A DNA stretch of 64,000 nucleotides from Mayfieldus sp963772265 (GTDB lineage: Bacteria > Actinomycetota > Thermoleophilia > Solirubrobacterales > 70-9): contig CAVYWS010000002.1 of assembly GCA_963772265.1 (NCBI GenBank), positions 186,001 to 250,000 of the forward strand, read 5' to 3'. Within the stretch, counting starts at the first letter, position 1, and each line of letters opens with the position of its first letter. Below the pieces are notes generated by a model that saw only the letters and a list, made by a program, of their open reading frames with translations, searched no databases and was not told the DNA's origin. The position numbers and the translations under genes are program-made. Of the stretch, positions 28,973 through 38,844 are shown in pieces.

Positions 28973-29894
28973 ATGCCAACCGCCGCAGGCACGAGCCCGG
29001 AGCGCATTCGCGAGGTCAACACCCGCTACCACGACTCGGCGGCGCACAGCTATGACTCCAAGTGGGGGATCGACTTCGGCGCGGTCGGCCAGCGCCAGGT
29101 CCTGGGCAAGCTGCGCAAGGCCCTCGGCGAGCGACCCGAGCGGGCTTTCGGCGACGCGCTGGAGATCGGCGCCGGCACCGGCTACTTCAGCCTCAACCTG
29201 CTCCAGCTCGGGCTGATCGAGCGGGCGACCGCGACCGACATCTCGCCGGGGATGCTGGAGACCCTTGGGGCCAGCGCCGCGGCGCTCGGGCTCGAGGTGC
29301 GAGCCGTGGCGAGCGACGCCGAGCGGCTTCCTTTCGAGGACGGCAGCTTCGACTTCGTCTTCGGCCATGCCGTCCTCCATCACATCCCCGACCTCGCGCA
29401 GGCCTTCGCCGAGTTCTTCCGCGTCCTGCGCCCCGGCGGCACCGTCGCCTTCTGCGGCGAGCCCTCCCGCTACGGGGACCTGCTCGCGGCGCTGCCGAAG
29501 CGGGCCGCGCTCACCGTCTCGCCGCTATGGCGGCGGGCGATCGGAGCCGGCGAACGGGCCAACGGCGCCGGCGGGGCCGATCACGACCATCTGCTGGAGC
29601 TCGAGGTCGACGTCCACTCCTTCACGCCGAGGCAGCTGCGGGGGATGCTGGCCACCGCGGGCTTCGAGCGGCCGCGCCTGCGCGGAGAGGAGCTGCTCGC
29701 CAACATGTACGGCTGGGGGGTGCGGACGCTCGAGTCGACCGCCGAGCCCGACCAGGTGCCGATGCGCTGGCGGACCTTCGCCTTCCGCAGCTACCTCGCC
29801 CTGCAGCGCATCGACACCAGCCTGCTGGAGCCGCGCCTGCCGCGCGCAGCTCTTCTACAACTTGGTGCTCTCGGCGCGCAGGCCCCTCGCCTGA
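28973..29894 (+). CDS. Class I SAM-dependent methyltransferase (frameshifted near the end)
   Basis: A long open frame encodes GDALEIGAGTGYFSLNLLQL (SAM motif I), TATDISPGML, a VASDAERLPFEDGSFDFVF motif II and GHAVLHHIPD. The FRVLRPGGTVAFCGEPSRYG segment resembles UbiE-type enzymes. After ~29847 the true ending is in another frame (AQLFYNLVLSARRPLA) and stops at 29894; one inserted base explains the shift. It is ~306 aa, longer than minimal class I enzymes. It is divergent from the Rv3030-like gene with 22 bp between start codons, so it may act on the same glycan. Confidence 0.82.
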
Positions 29895-29902
29895 GCCGCC
29901 GC

Positions 29903-31079
29903 TCAGGCCGCCCTGGGCAGGCTGAAGCGCACAGTTGCGCCGCGCCGCGAGTCGACCAGCCAGATGCGACCGCCATGGGCCTCGATGATCGCCCGCGAGA
30001 TCGCCAGGCCGAGCCCCGAGCCATCGGAGCCGCGTGAGCCGTTGCCGTCCCCCCGGTAGAAGGGCTCGAACACCCGCCTACGCTCCTCGCTGGCGATACC
30101 CACACCGGTGTCGGCGATCTCGATCTCGACCCCGTCGGCGGTCGTCTCGGCGCGCACGGTGACGCTCCCGTCCGCGGGCGTGTGCCGGATCGCGTTCTGG
30201 AGCAGGTTGAAGAGCACCCGCTGAAGCCTTTCGGAGTTGGCGCGGGCGTCTCCCAGCTGAGGCGGCAATTCGGCCACGACCCTGACCCGCTCGGCATCGG
30301 CCTGGACGTCCATCGCCGCAACGGTGTCGCTGATCAACTCGGCCAGCGCGACGCGCTCCATCGTCCACTCGATGTCGCCGGCCTCCAGGCGGGAAAGCTC
30401 GAACAGGTCGTCGATCAGGTTGCCGAGTGCTTCGATGTGGGTCGACATCGTCGCCACATAGCGGCGCCTTGTGTCCTCGTCTCCGATCTCGTCGTCGATC
30501 GCCTGGGCGAGGAGGCGCAGCGAGGTCAGCGGGGTGCGAAGGTCGTGCGAAACCGCGCCGACCAGGTCGCGACGCGCCCGCTCGGTCGCCGCCAACCGCG
30601 CGGTCATCGCGTTGACTGCCGACGCCAGCTCGGCGACTTCGTCGGAGGCTCCCGTCTCGATCCGTACGTTTCGGTCTGCCCTCCCCCACGGCCACTAGGC
30701 CGTCCCGCACCGCCTCGATGTCGCGCAGGACGTCGGTCGCGAGAAGCTGGGCGGCGCGGATCGCGACCAGCCCCGCGAAAATGACGCTGACGATGATCAG
30801 CACCGCGTCCTCGGTGGAGACGAACATCAGCAGCGCGAGGACGACGACCGCAGCGACGAGCTGGCTGACCGCGAGCGCCACCCCGAGCGCGAACTGGCGG
30901 CTCAGCCGGCCGACGCTGCCGCGGCGGCGGACAACCGCATGGGTGAGGCCCAGCGAGACGGCGCCGAGCGAAACCAGCAGGGCGCCGGTCTCGGCCCCGA
31001 CCTTGGCGCCGTAGGCGGCCCCGATCGCCAGCGAGACCACGAGTGCCGCGACGAGCAGGAAGGCGAGCGAGCCTCTCAT
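29903..31079 (-). CDS. Two-component sensor histidine kinase (frameshifted here)
   Basis: The N-terminal region has about four hydrophobic segments (starting FLLVAALVVSLAIGAAYGA) and then a HAMP-like linker. HisKA follows with VSHDLRTPLTSLRLL (phospho-acceptor His). The HATPase has NLLQNAIRHTP (N box), IADTGVGIASEERRRVFEPF (G1, F box) and GSGLGLAISRAIIEAHGG (G2). The frame changes near 30685, before the HisKA domain; the span fits one inserted A. The extracellular sensing part is very short, so it probably senses within the membrane. The ATG overlaps the response regulator stop as ATGA. Confidence 0.88.
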
Positions 31080-31781
31080 GGCTGCAACCGGTAGCCGATC
31101 CCCCACACGGTCTGGATTCGCTGCGGCTCGGTTGGATCGGCTTCGATCTTGCCGCGCAGCCGGCGGATGTGGACGGTCACGGTCGAGGTGTCGCTGTAGA
31201 AGGGGTAGTTCCAGACCGCGTCCATCAGCTGATCGCGGGTGAACACCTGGCCGGGATGGCGGGCCAGGAACAGCAGCAGGTCGAACTCACGCTGGGTGAG
31301 CTGCGCCTCCTCGTCCCGAGACCAGGACCCGGCGCGCGCCGGGATCGATCTCGAGGCCATCGAAGCGCAGCGGCTCCGAGCGGTCAGGAACCGGCTCTAA
31401 CCGCCGCAGCACCGCGTCAACACGGGCGACCAGCTCGGCCGGAGAAAATGGCTTGACGACGTAGTCGTCGGCGCCAAGGCGCAGGCCAAGCACCCGGTCC
31501 GATTCCTCGCCCTTGGCGGTGAGCAGGATCACCGCCACCCGATCGCCGTCGCCGTCGCGCAGCCGCTGCATCACCTCCATGCCGTCGGCTCCGGGGAGCA
31601 TCACGTCCAGGACGACCAGGTCGGGGCGCTTCGACGCAGCAAGCGCCATCGCCTCGTAGCCGTCCCTGGCCACGTGAGCTTCGTATCCCGCCCGCTGGAG
31701 GTAGCGAGAGACGATCTCGACGATTGTCGGCTCGTCGTCGACCACCAACACTGACGCCTGCCCGGGGGGATCAGCGCCCAT
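31076..31781 (-). CDS. OmpR-family response regulator (frameshifted here)
   Basis: The receiver domain reads SVLVVDDEPTIVEIVSRYL, with the phospho-acceptor Asp in LVVLDVMLPG, Thr in VILLTAKG and Lys in VVKPFSP. The winged-helix domain is in another frame after ~31318 and reads LTQREFDLLLFLARHPGQVF then VTVHIRRLRGKIE and VWGIGYRLQP. Restored length ~234 aa. It is coupled to the kinase by ATGA overlap and follows the DipZ-like gene by 17 nt on the same strand, so all may be one transcript. Confidence 0.9.
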
Positions 31782-31798
31782 CTGCCGATTGTCCCAAC

Positions 31799-33546
31799 TC
31801 AACCGAAGGTGAAGGCATAGCCGGAGACTCCGGGATCGAACTGAGGGTGAGCATGTGGCGCTCGACCCGGGGCATGTCGACGACGGAATAAAGAGTCTGA
31901 GCCCGCACTCGCAGGCTTGCCGCCCGTACGTCGGGCCCGGCCGCGCCGGCGGCGGATCGGATGGCCGTCGAGCAACACCCGCACGTTGCGCCGCTGTTGC
32001 GGGGAGCCAAGAACGATGAATACACGCCGGGCGTCGAAGGAGAGATCGAGGGACGCTCCGGCAGCGCCGTCGCCTTGTCGGTCTCGATTCGCCAGCTTCC
32101 GCGATAGGCGAGCTGATTCTCGCCGGTCGAGCGGGCGTCCGGAAGCCGTGCCTGCCGGGCGTGATCGGCCCGTTCGTGAACCGCTCCGCGCGCGCCGAAC
32201 CGAGATATGTCTCCGGGGTGACGGTCCCCTGCGAGGGAGCCTGCGCCCTGACCTTTGACTCGGCGCCGAGGTGCTCGGCCCCCCGCTCGGCCAGCAGGGT
32301 GCGGATCGCCCTCTCCTTGCCCTCGTAGTTGCCCTCGCCGAACTCGACGAGACGGACGCGGCCCTGGGCGTCGATCAGATATTCGGCCGGCCAGTACTGG
32401 TTGCCGTAGGCGCTCCAGGTCGCAAAGTCGTTGTCCTGGACCACCGGGTAGTGGATGCCGTCCTGGTTGATCGCCGCCTCGACGTTCGAGGCGCTGTGCT
32501 CGAATGGGAACTCCGGCGTATGGACGCCGACGATCTCGAACCCCTTCGATTGGTAGCGGCGATACCAGGCTGTTGAGGTAGGGAAGGGTGCGGATGCAGT
32601 TGATGCAGGAGTAGGTCCAGAAGTCGATCAGCACGACCTTGCCGCGCAGGCCGCGCAGGCTCAAGGGCCGATCGTCCGGCGTGTTGAACCAGTGCTGGGT
32701 GCCGACAAGCTCGGGCGCCCGTCCGAGCACCGGCAGGGTCTCGCCCCGATCCGCCTGCTGCGCCCCCGCCTCGTGCGCGGTGACGTCGGAATCCCCGATC
32801 CTTCCACGCACGCTCGCGATCTGGCTCTGGACCGATCCGTTGTCCTCGAGGTCGCCGGTCGGGTTGACCAGGAAGGAGGGAAGGTCGTTGGCGATCGCGG
32901 TCTCAAAGCGAGTGTCGAGATCGCCGAGCATCGCGAAGCCGACCGAGACCATGATCGCCCCCATGGCTACCTGGAGCGCGAGGCTTCGTCGTGAAAGCCG
33001 TGACGTGAGGCGGCGACCTCCCAGGGCCAGCGCGTAGAGGACGACCGCCGAGCCGATTCCATAGGCGAGTGCGACGGCCAGCCGGCCGACCGTGAAGCTC
33101 TGGGCGGCCGATACCGTGATCACGCCGGCCAGGATCGGGCCGGCGCAGGGCGCGTAGACGAAGCCCAGGCTGGCGCCGATCAAGAGCCCCGACCCAAAGC
33201 CGTCGCCCCCGCCGCTGCGCGGCGCGAAGCGCGACGTGACGCGGCTGATCCGGGCCTCGATCTGGGCCGAGACCGGTGGCAGCATCAGCGAGATTCCGAA
33301 TCCGATCAGAACGACGATCGCAAGGGTGCGAGGCAAGCCGCTCGGCAGGCCGAGGGCGTCGATCAGGTAGACGAGGGCGACCGTCGCGAAGGTGAACGAC
33401 AGCGCCAGCCCGGTGACGATTCCGAGCGGGCGTTGCCTGCCGCCGGTCGCGCCGGCGGAGAGCACGACCGGCAGCACCGGCAGCACGCAGGGCGACACCG
33501 CCGTGCCCGCCCCGGCGACGAATGCGAAGGCGATCAGCAGGGCCAT
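31799..33546 (-). CDS. DipZ-like thiol-disulfide protein: CcdA/DsbD membrane part plus thioredoxin-like domain (frameshifted here)
   Basis: The first ~240 residues form a CcdA/DsbD-type membrane domain, with the redox Cys pair in TAVSPCVLPVLPVVLSAG and FVYAPCAGPILAG. A periplasmic-side TlpA/thioredoxin domain follows, with FWTYSCINCIRTLPYL (CxxC). A C-terminal beta-rich domain ends DPGVSGYAFTFG as in mycobacterial DipZ. The frame changes at least four times (near 31845, 31940-31975, 32140, 32570). Restored length ~582 aa. Role: carries reducing power across the membrane to exported thiols. Upstream on the same strand is a repeat lipoprotein; downstream a two-component system. Confidence 0.82.
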
Positions 33547-33553
33547 GCGCGGC

Positions 33554-33842
33554 TCAGCCGCCTGCCTCGTCCTTCATCGCGTCGCCACTCTTCTCTTCCC
33601 CCTTCATCGCCTCGCCGGTCTTGCCCTCGTGCTTCATCGCCTCGCCACTCTGCTTGCCTTCGCCCTTCATCGCGCTCGCCGCTCTTGCCCTCGTGCTTCA
33701 TCGCTTCGCCGCCCTGCTTCTGGCCGGCGCTGGCGCTGCTGTCATCGTTTCCGCAACCGCTCGCGCCCAGGGCGCCAGCGGCGCCCCCGAGGGCCAGCGC
33801 GCCAGCCGCGAGGATCGTTGCGGCGTTCCTCTGCTTGAACAT
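33554..33842 (-). CDS. Lipoprotein with tandem decapeptide repeats (one frameshift here)
   Basis: The start MFKQRNAATILAAGALALGG leads to a lipobox (LGASGC) at about residue 30. After a short polar linker come five tandem copies of a ten-residue unit close to S/T-G-E-A-M-K-x-E-G-K, the x being His or Gly. The second copy is broken by an extra C near 33678. Comparison with the other copies (GGCGAGGCGATGAAG) shows the inserted base directly. It ends KDEAGG at the TGA at 33554, 8 nt before the DipZ start. Rich in Met, His, Lys and Glu; metal or thiol chemistry is possible. No family recognised. Confidence 0.75.
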
Positions 33843-33932
33843 GGGGCCTCCAGTGGTTCGATTGACCTGAGACCCACGCTAGGAGGGAGATCTAACGAAA
33901 AGCGAAACTATGGGCACGGGAATCCGAGCCGG

Positions 33933-34565
33933 ATGCATACCTGTCGGTCATGCAAACCTCTGACTTGTTACGCATTGGTTGCCGCCTGCGCCCTGCTGCT
34001 CGGTGGCTGCGGGAGCGGGGGCGGCAGCACCGCCGGATCCACCTCCCCTCCCCGACCGGGGCACCGAGCCCCGGCCCGGCCGACCGGCGTCGCCGCGGTC
34101 TGCGGCTCGATTCCGATCCAACGGGTGAGGTCGCTGATCTCCGCAGCCGGTGGGCGGGAGTCGCCGCTGCGGCGCGACTCGAGCTCGAGCAGCGGACGCT
34201 CGGTCTGCAGGTTCCACGGGCGGACGGCGAACGTCGAGGCGCAGCTCGACGTCGCCACCCGGGCCGTAACCCGCTACTTCAACCGGATCACCGAATCGCA
34301 GCAGTTCAGCTCGACCAACCCGACCCTGCGCCCGGTTCCGGTCCCCGGCCTCGGCGACAGCGGCGTTCCCGGCGGCGGCGCCAACTGGATCCCCTACTTC
34401 GACCAGCTCCTCTCGGCCCGCGGCGAAGCGGCGCTGCTGGTCAACTTCTACGCGCAGGGCGCCGCCAACGAGGCGCTGAAGCAGGAGGCGATCCGCTTCA
34501 CCCGATTGGTCTACGCGAAGCTCGGCATCGAGCGCGGCCGATACCGCTCCGACCGCGACCGTTAG
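33933..34565 (+). CDS. Predicted lipoprotein of unknown function
   Basis: The 210-residue product has a hydrophobic leader (YALVAACALLLGGCGSGGG) with a lipobox Leu-Gly-Gly-Cys and a Ser/Gly/Pro-rich linker. A globular C-terminal domain follows, containing CGSIPIQRVRSLI, SVCRFHGRTANVEAQLDV and a Tyr/Phe-rich stretch (NWIPYFDQLLSARG). Two Cys in the mature part could form a disulfide. Start chosen at ATG 33933; the in-frame extension upstream has no support. It is divergent from the repeat lipoprotein and its TAG overlaps the antiporter stop on the other strand (TTAG). I do not recognise the family. Confidence 0.72.
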   Translation: MHTCRSCKPLTCYALVAACALLLGGCGSGGGSTAGSTSPPRPGHRAPARPTGVAAVCGSIPIQRVRSLISAAGGRESPLRRDSSSSSGRSVCRFHGRTANVEAQLDVATRAVTRYFNRITESQQFSSTNPTLRPVPVPGLGDSGVPGGGANWIPYFDQLLSARGEAALLVNFYAQGAANEALKQEAIRFTRLVYAKLGIERGRYRSDRDR

Positions 34566-35778
34566 AAACCCGTTGCGGCGTCGGCCAGGGGATCGTCGCG
34601 GAGCGAGAGCTGGGTCCCCCCACCCTGCTCGCGGAGCAAGGCGAAGGCGATCGCCGGGAAGGCGACGACCGAGATCAGCCCGGCGCCGACAAGGGCGGTG
34701 GCCGACGCCTGATGCATGACGTGAACCTGCAGGCCGATCTGGGTGGCGACGATGATGAACGAGAACGAGGTGGCCTGGAGCAGCCCGGCGGCGACCGCCC
34801 GCCGGGTGCCCATCGTGCGGCGGTAGATCATCGCCGGGATCAGGTGCACGGCGAGCAGCGCGAGCAGGAAGACCGGCAGGCGGATCACCCCGCCGATCGT
34901 CGCGAACAGCTCGTCGAGCTGGAAGTCGAGCCCGCTGGAGACGAAGAAGAAGGGGACGAAGATCCCCAGCGCCACCGCCTCGCGCTTCTGCTCGGAGCGG
35001 TCGTCGCGCTCCTCGGTCATCCCGCGGATCACCCCGACGGTGAAGGCGGCGAGGATGGTCTCCAGCCCGAGCTGGCTGGTGATCCCGACGACGACCGCGA
35101 CCAGGGCGAGGTCGGCGCGGGTCTGGATCTGGGCGCTGGACTCCCGCAGCCGGTCCAGCGCGGCGCCTGAGCCGCTGGATCCGAGCCCCCTGGGAGACGG
35201 TCAGGAACACGATCACCGCGAGCAGCGCCGAATGCGCAAAGGTGGACCAGCTCGGTCCCGAAGCCGGGACGCTCGTTCGAGTAGAAGAAGGAGAGCAGGA
35301 TCACCGAGGCGAACTCGGCGATCGCCGCGGTCGCGATCACCTGCTGCCCGAAGCTGGTGTTGACCTCGCCCTCGTCGCGCAGCGGGACGATGATCACGCT
35401 CAGCGAGGTGGCGACGAGGATCACCGCGACCAGCAGCGGGGTCTTGATCAGCCCGATCTCGTGCAGCGGGCCGGCGATCGCCGCCGCGATCAGGAAGCCG
35501 AGCCCGAAGCAGGCCAGCGCTCGCTCCAAGACCGGACCCCGCAGCCGCTCGACGTCGATCTCGCGCCCGGCCAGGAACAGCAGCGCCGCCAGGCCGATGG
35601 TCGAGAACAGCTCCACCGGGTCGCTCGAGTGGGCGATGTCGAGGACCTGGGGCCCGACGATGATCCCGAGCACCAGCTCGAGCACGATCGCCGGCACGAA
35701 CAGCCTCGGGATCAGCTCGCGGATGACCGGCGCCAGGAAGGCGATCACCGCCACCACGACGAAGCTGAAGTCGGGCAT
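34562..35778 (-). CDS. Cation/proton antiporter, CPA2/KefB type (frameshifted here)
   Basis: The N-terminal 250 codons encode membrane helices typical of the family: FVPAIVLELVLGIIVGPQVL, LFSTIGLAALLFLAGREIDV, and VATSLSVIIVPLRDEG with the discontinuous helix region. The C-terminal 156 codons, in another frame, read VALGIFVPFFFVSSGLDFQL, a segment typical of CPA2 exchangers. Frame changes lie near 35165 and 35230. Restored length ~405 aa, without a cytosolic TrkA-N domain. Function: exchange of Na+ or K+ for H+. The ATG directly abuts the stop of the cyclase gene, so the two are translated together. Confidence 0.83.
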
Positions 35779-36908
35779 CTAGCGCTTGTCCTTGGGCTCG
35801 CGGCGCACCCGGAACAGCCTCACCCTGCCCTCGATCCCCTTCAGGTGGCGCTCGCCCGCGAACGAATAGTGGAATGGCTCCCCGAGCGCGTCGCGCGCCT
35901 CTTCGCTGGCGAGCACGCTTCCCGGCCGCGCTATCTGGGTGATTCGACTCGCCAGGTTGACGGTGCGCCCGTAGAAATCGCCGCCACGGGGGACCACCTG
36001 CCCATGGGCGATGCCCGCCCGCAACTGCGGGAAGTCCTCCCCCTCCGCGTCGGCGGCCTCGACCAGGCTCAATGCCGCCTCGGCCATAGGGTCCGGCTCG
36101 GTGGAGACGAGCATCGCGGCGTCGCCGATCATCTTCACCAGTTGCACCGGCGGACCTGACGACCGCATTCGCGATCTCTTCGAGCCGCACCGCGATCACC
36201 CCGAACTCGTCGGGCCGAACCTGCTCCCCGAGCGGGTGAAGTCGATCAGGTCGGCGAAGCAGACCGTCAGTGGGCTGACCCCGCGAAGCTCGCCCGACGC
36301 CAGATCCGCCTCGGCGATCACATCGCGCCGAATCTGCTCGAGCAGGTGGGACTGAAGCGCGTAGGTGAGCACCGGCCCCACCATCGGCAGGGTCGCCTTT
36401 GCGGCGGCCTCCAGCCGGCGCGCCAGATCGTCGCTCGTTGTCCCCGGGCTGCACCAGCGTGGCCATGATCAGCTCGCGATTGGCCTGGGCGATCCGGGCC
36501 GTCGCCATTCCGATCGTGCGCGCGACCTGCAGGATCCCCTCCTCGGGCAAGCCGACCTCGCGAAAGGCCCTCAGCCGCTGTGCCGCCTCGAGGTCCTCAT
36601 CGCCGAGCAGGCGCGCGTCGGGATCTGGGTTCGGGGTGCCGAGCGCCACCCGGGAGCGCTGCAGCAGCCCGAGCTCGACCCCGGTGCGTTCCGCGATCTC
36701 GCGCGCGCGTGTACTTGGCGACCGGCGCCGCCCGCCAGCGCCCGCTCAACCGGCAGAAGGACCAGCCGGCCGGCGGCCACCGCCTCGCAAGGTCCTCGAG
36801 CGAGACGCCGTCGTCTGCGAGCTCCTTGAGCAGCTCGAGGCGGGCCTCGCGCGCGTCTCCCTCCAGCCCCTCGAGCAGGCCCTCGGCCTCGAAGTCGATC
36901 TCGGGCAT
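35779..36908 (-). CDS. Class III adenylate/guanylate cyclase with N-terminal regulatory domain (several frameshifts here)
   Basis: The N-terminal ~200 residues (EAEGLLEGLEGDAREARLEL, a YTARE helix, LGTPNPDPDARLLGDEDLEA, FREVGLPEEGILQVARTIGM) match the regulatory domain of pH-responsive cyclases such as Rv1264. The catalytic domain follows: VCFADLIDFTRLGEQV with the first metal Asp, KMIGDAAMLVS with the second, GIAHGQVVPRGGDFYGRTVN and VNLASRITQ. Frame changes near 36155, 36235, 36440, 36710 and 36790 break it, yet all parts are present in order. Product: probably cAMP. It is directly followed by the antiporter gene. Confidence 0.8.
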
Positions 36909-36949
36909 CGGCGGGATTCTCCAACACCCCGACCTCGCGGGCTTTTGCC

Positions 36950-37831
36950 CTAGGCCGTGCCGGCCTCCTCGCGGGCGAACTGGATGAAGGCCCGGCCGGC
37001 CGCCGACATGTGCCGACCCTCCCGCCATAGGAGGGCGACCGGAACCCGGACCGCCGGGCGCAGGCTGCGGACCTCGACCGGGGGTCCCTCGCGGCGGATC
37101 AGGGAGATCGGAAGGACCGCGGCGCCGAATCCCCCCGAGACCAGGCAGCGGAGCAGGAACGGGTCGCCGCTCTCGAGCGAGACCCTGAGCGGCTGGCCCT
37201 GGGCCGCGAACAGCTCCTGCAGCCGGTGCAGGGTCGCCGAGCCCGAGCGCGGGGCGACGATCGGGTAGGAGGCGAGGTCGGCCGCGGACACGGCCTTTCG
37301 CCGCGGCGCCCCGTCGGGCGGGAAGACGGCGACGATCTCGTCCTCGCTGAACTGCTCCGCGACCAGCCCGGCCGGCAGCTCGCCGGCGAGCATCGCGAAC
37401 GCCGCGTCGACCTCGTCGGCGAGCAGGTAGTCGAGCATGTCGCCGGCGGTGCCCTCCAGCATCCCGACCTCGATCCCGGGGTGGGTCTCGCTGAACCTCG
37501 CAAGCAGCCTCGGGACGTCTAGCTCGCCGCCCGGCAACAGGGCGCCGATCCGAACGTGGCCGCGCATCACCCCCCGCAGCTCGTCGAGCTCCTCGTGCAC
37601 GCCGTCGATCTCCGCCAGCACCCGCCTTGCGCGAGCCGCCACCGCCTCGCCGGCCTCGGTGGGGGTGACGCGGCGGCTGGTGCGCTCGAACAGCTCGGTC
37701 CCGAGCTCCGCCTCGAGCCGCTTGACCTGGTGCGAGAGCGCCGACTGGGCCACGTGCAGCTCCTCGGCGGCGCGAGTGAAATGCCGCCGCCGCTCGACCG
37801 CCTCGACGTATCTGAGCTGGCGAAGCTCCAT
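36950..37831 (-). CDS. LysR-type transcriptional regulator
   Basis: The protein starts MELRQLRYVEAVERRRHFTR with an HTH (AAEELHVAQSALSHQVKRLE) at about 15-45, then the LysR linker and a substrate-binding domain from ~90 (HVRIGALLPGGELDVPRLLA). The length of 293 is normal. ATG 37831 is preferred over the upstream TTG 37837 because LysR proteins begin at this Met-Glu-Leu. A 29-bp inverted repeat overlaps the region before the start. The gene is intact despite damaged neighbours. The target is probably itself and the divergent small gene at 37907. Inducer unknown. Confidence 0.93.
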   Translation of the reverse strand: MELRQLRYVEAVERRRHFTRAAEELHVAQSALSHQVKRLEAELGTELFERTSRRVTPTEAGEAVAARARRVLAEIDGVHEELDELRGVMRGHVRIGALLPGGELDVPRLLARFSETHPGIEVGMLEGTAGDMLDYLLADEVDAAFAMLAGELPAGLVAEQFSEDEIVAVFPPDGAPRRKAVSAADLASYPIVAPRSGSATLHRLQELFAAQGQPLRVSLESGDPFLLRCLVSGGFGAAVLPISLIRREGPPVEVRSLRPAVRVPVALLWREGRHMSAAGRAFIQFAREEAGTA

Positions 37832-37833
37832 GG

Positions 37834-37862
37834 CCAATCAATCGTATTTCACGATTGATTGG
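37834..37862. promoter_or_regulatory. LysR operator: 12-bp perfect inverted repeat
   Basis: CCAATCAATCGT, ATTTC, ACGATTGATTGG. The arms are perfect complements. It sits 3 bp upstream of the lysR ATG. A TTGACA (37863-37868) immediately downstream on the plus strand could be the -35 box of the divergent gene, so LysR binding would control both directions. Confidence 0.75.
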
Positions 37863-37906
37863 TTGACAACAACATGTTGCCGCGATCGACGGATCAGGCC
37901 ACAATC

Positions 37907-38204
37907 ATGCCGATGCCGAAGAAACGCAAACCCCTCCCGCGACGGCGGCCGGCGGCACTCCGCCGACTGGGGCGGGCCGGTGACGCTGAGGCAGGCCGAG
38001 ACCGAGGACGCCGGCTCGCTCAAGCGCCTGGCCCAGCTCGACTCCCGCCCCCTGCCCCCGGGGCCCCAGCTGATCGCCGAGCGCGAGGGCCGGGTCGACG
38101 CCGCCCTGTCGCTGCACTGCGGCGAGACCGTCGCCGATCCGTTCCGCGCCACCGAGGAGCTCTGCGAGCTTCTGCGCAGCCGCGCCGCGGCGACTCGGCT
38201 CTGA
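37907..38204 (+). CDS. Small conserved Thermoleophilia-type protein (frameshifted here)
   Basis: The start MPMPKKRKPLPRRRPA is strongly basic. After a frame change near 37965 (one extra C) the sequence reads PVTLRQAETEDAGSLKRLAQ, LDSRPLPPGPQLIAEREGRV, DAALSLHCGETVADPFRATE and ELCELLRSRAAATRL. This ~80-residue unit resembles the first half of a GNAT fold and occurs widely in this class as a stand-alone small protein. No acetyl-CoA motif is present. The location next to the LysR operator suggests control by that regulator. Function unknown. Confidence 0.6.
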
Positions 38205-38243
38205 CCGTGACCGTTCCCGCGGCGAGCCGATCCCGGCAGGGTC

Positions 38244-38249
38244 TAGATT
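38244..38249 (+). promoter_or_regulatory. Probable -10 box of leaderless GNAT gene
   Basis: TAGATT lies 9 nt before the GTG start at 38259, with no SD. The layout is the same as at pepA. Confidence 0.5.
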
Positions 38250-38258
38250 GGCGACGAC

Positions 38259-38844
38259 GTGAGCGGCGCGATCGAGATCCGGCGGGAGCTGCGCCCGGGG
38301 GACCTGGGCGAGATCGTCGCCCTGCACGGCCGCCTCTACGGCAACGAGTACGGAGTCAATTCCAGCTTCGAGGGCTTCGTCGCATCAAGCATCGCGCGGG
38401 CGGCGATCCGGGGCTGGCCCGGCGAGCGCGAGGGCGTCTGGCTGGTCGAGCGCGACGGGGCGCTGCGGGGTTGCATCGCGCTACACCGACGAGGGCGACG
38501 ACGTCGCGATGCTGCGCTGGTTCGTGCTCGAGGCGGGCCTGCGCGGCCGGGGACTCGGCCGGCGGCTGATCGGCGAGCTGATCGAGGAGGTCACGGCGCA
38601 CCGCTATCGCCCGCATCCACCTCGAGACCTTCAGCGACCTGCAACCGCGGCCCGCATCTACCGGCGCCACGGGTTCGAGGTCGTCCACTCCGAGACCGGC
38701 CCGCGCTGGGGCCGCGACGAGATCACCTACCAGCACTACGAGCTGGACCTCGTTGCTTCTCAGTCGACCAGCACGACAGCCCCGCCGCGACGCGGGTCGC
38801 CGCCGCCGGCAAGGGCCCCGTCCGGATCCCGGGCGACCGCCTGA
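38259..38844 (+). CDS. GNAT-family N-acetyltransferase (three frameshifts here)
   Basis: Parts in order: EIRRELRPGDLGEIVALHGR, GVWLVERDGALRGCIAL, then in the next frame DEGDDVAMLRWFVLEAGLRG and RGLGRRLIGELIEE, the acetyl-CoA-binding R/Q-x-x-G-x-G/A loop. It ends with the GNAT C-terminal RIYRRHGFEVVHSE. Frame changes lie near 38480, 38612 and 38648. GTG 38259 is preceded by a -10-like box. The last ~30 codons overlap the gamma-glutamyltransferase gene on the other strand and may not be real; the true end may be near 38760. The substrate is unknown. Confidence 0.75.

Noticed and set aside
33554..33842. CRISPR-like array from the regular repeats near 33.6 kb
   Set aside because: The repeats are ~30 bp in-frame units without unique spacers and encode a periodic lipoprotein.
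37834..37862. Inverted repeat as a transcription terminator
   Set aside because: It lies between divergent start codons rather than after a stop, and has no T-tract, so an operator is the better reading.
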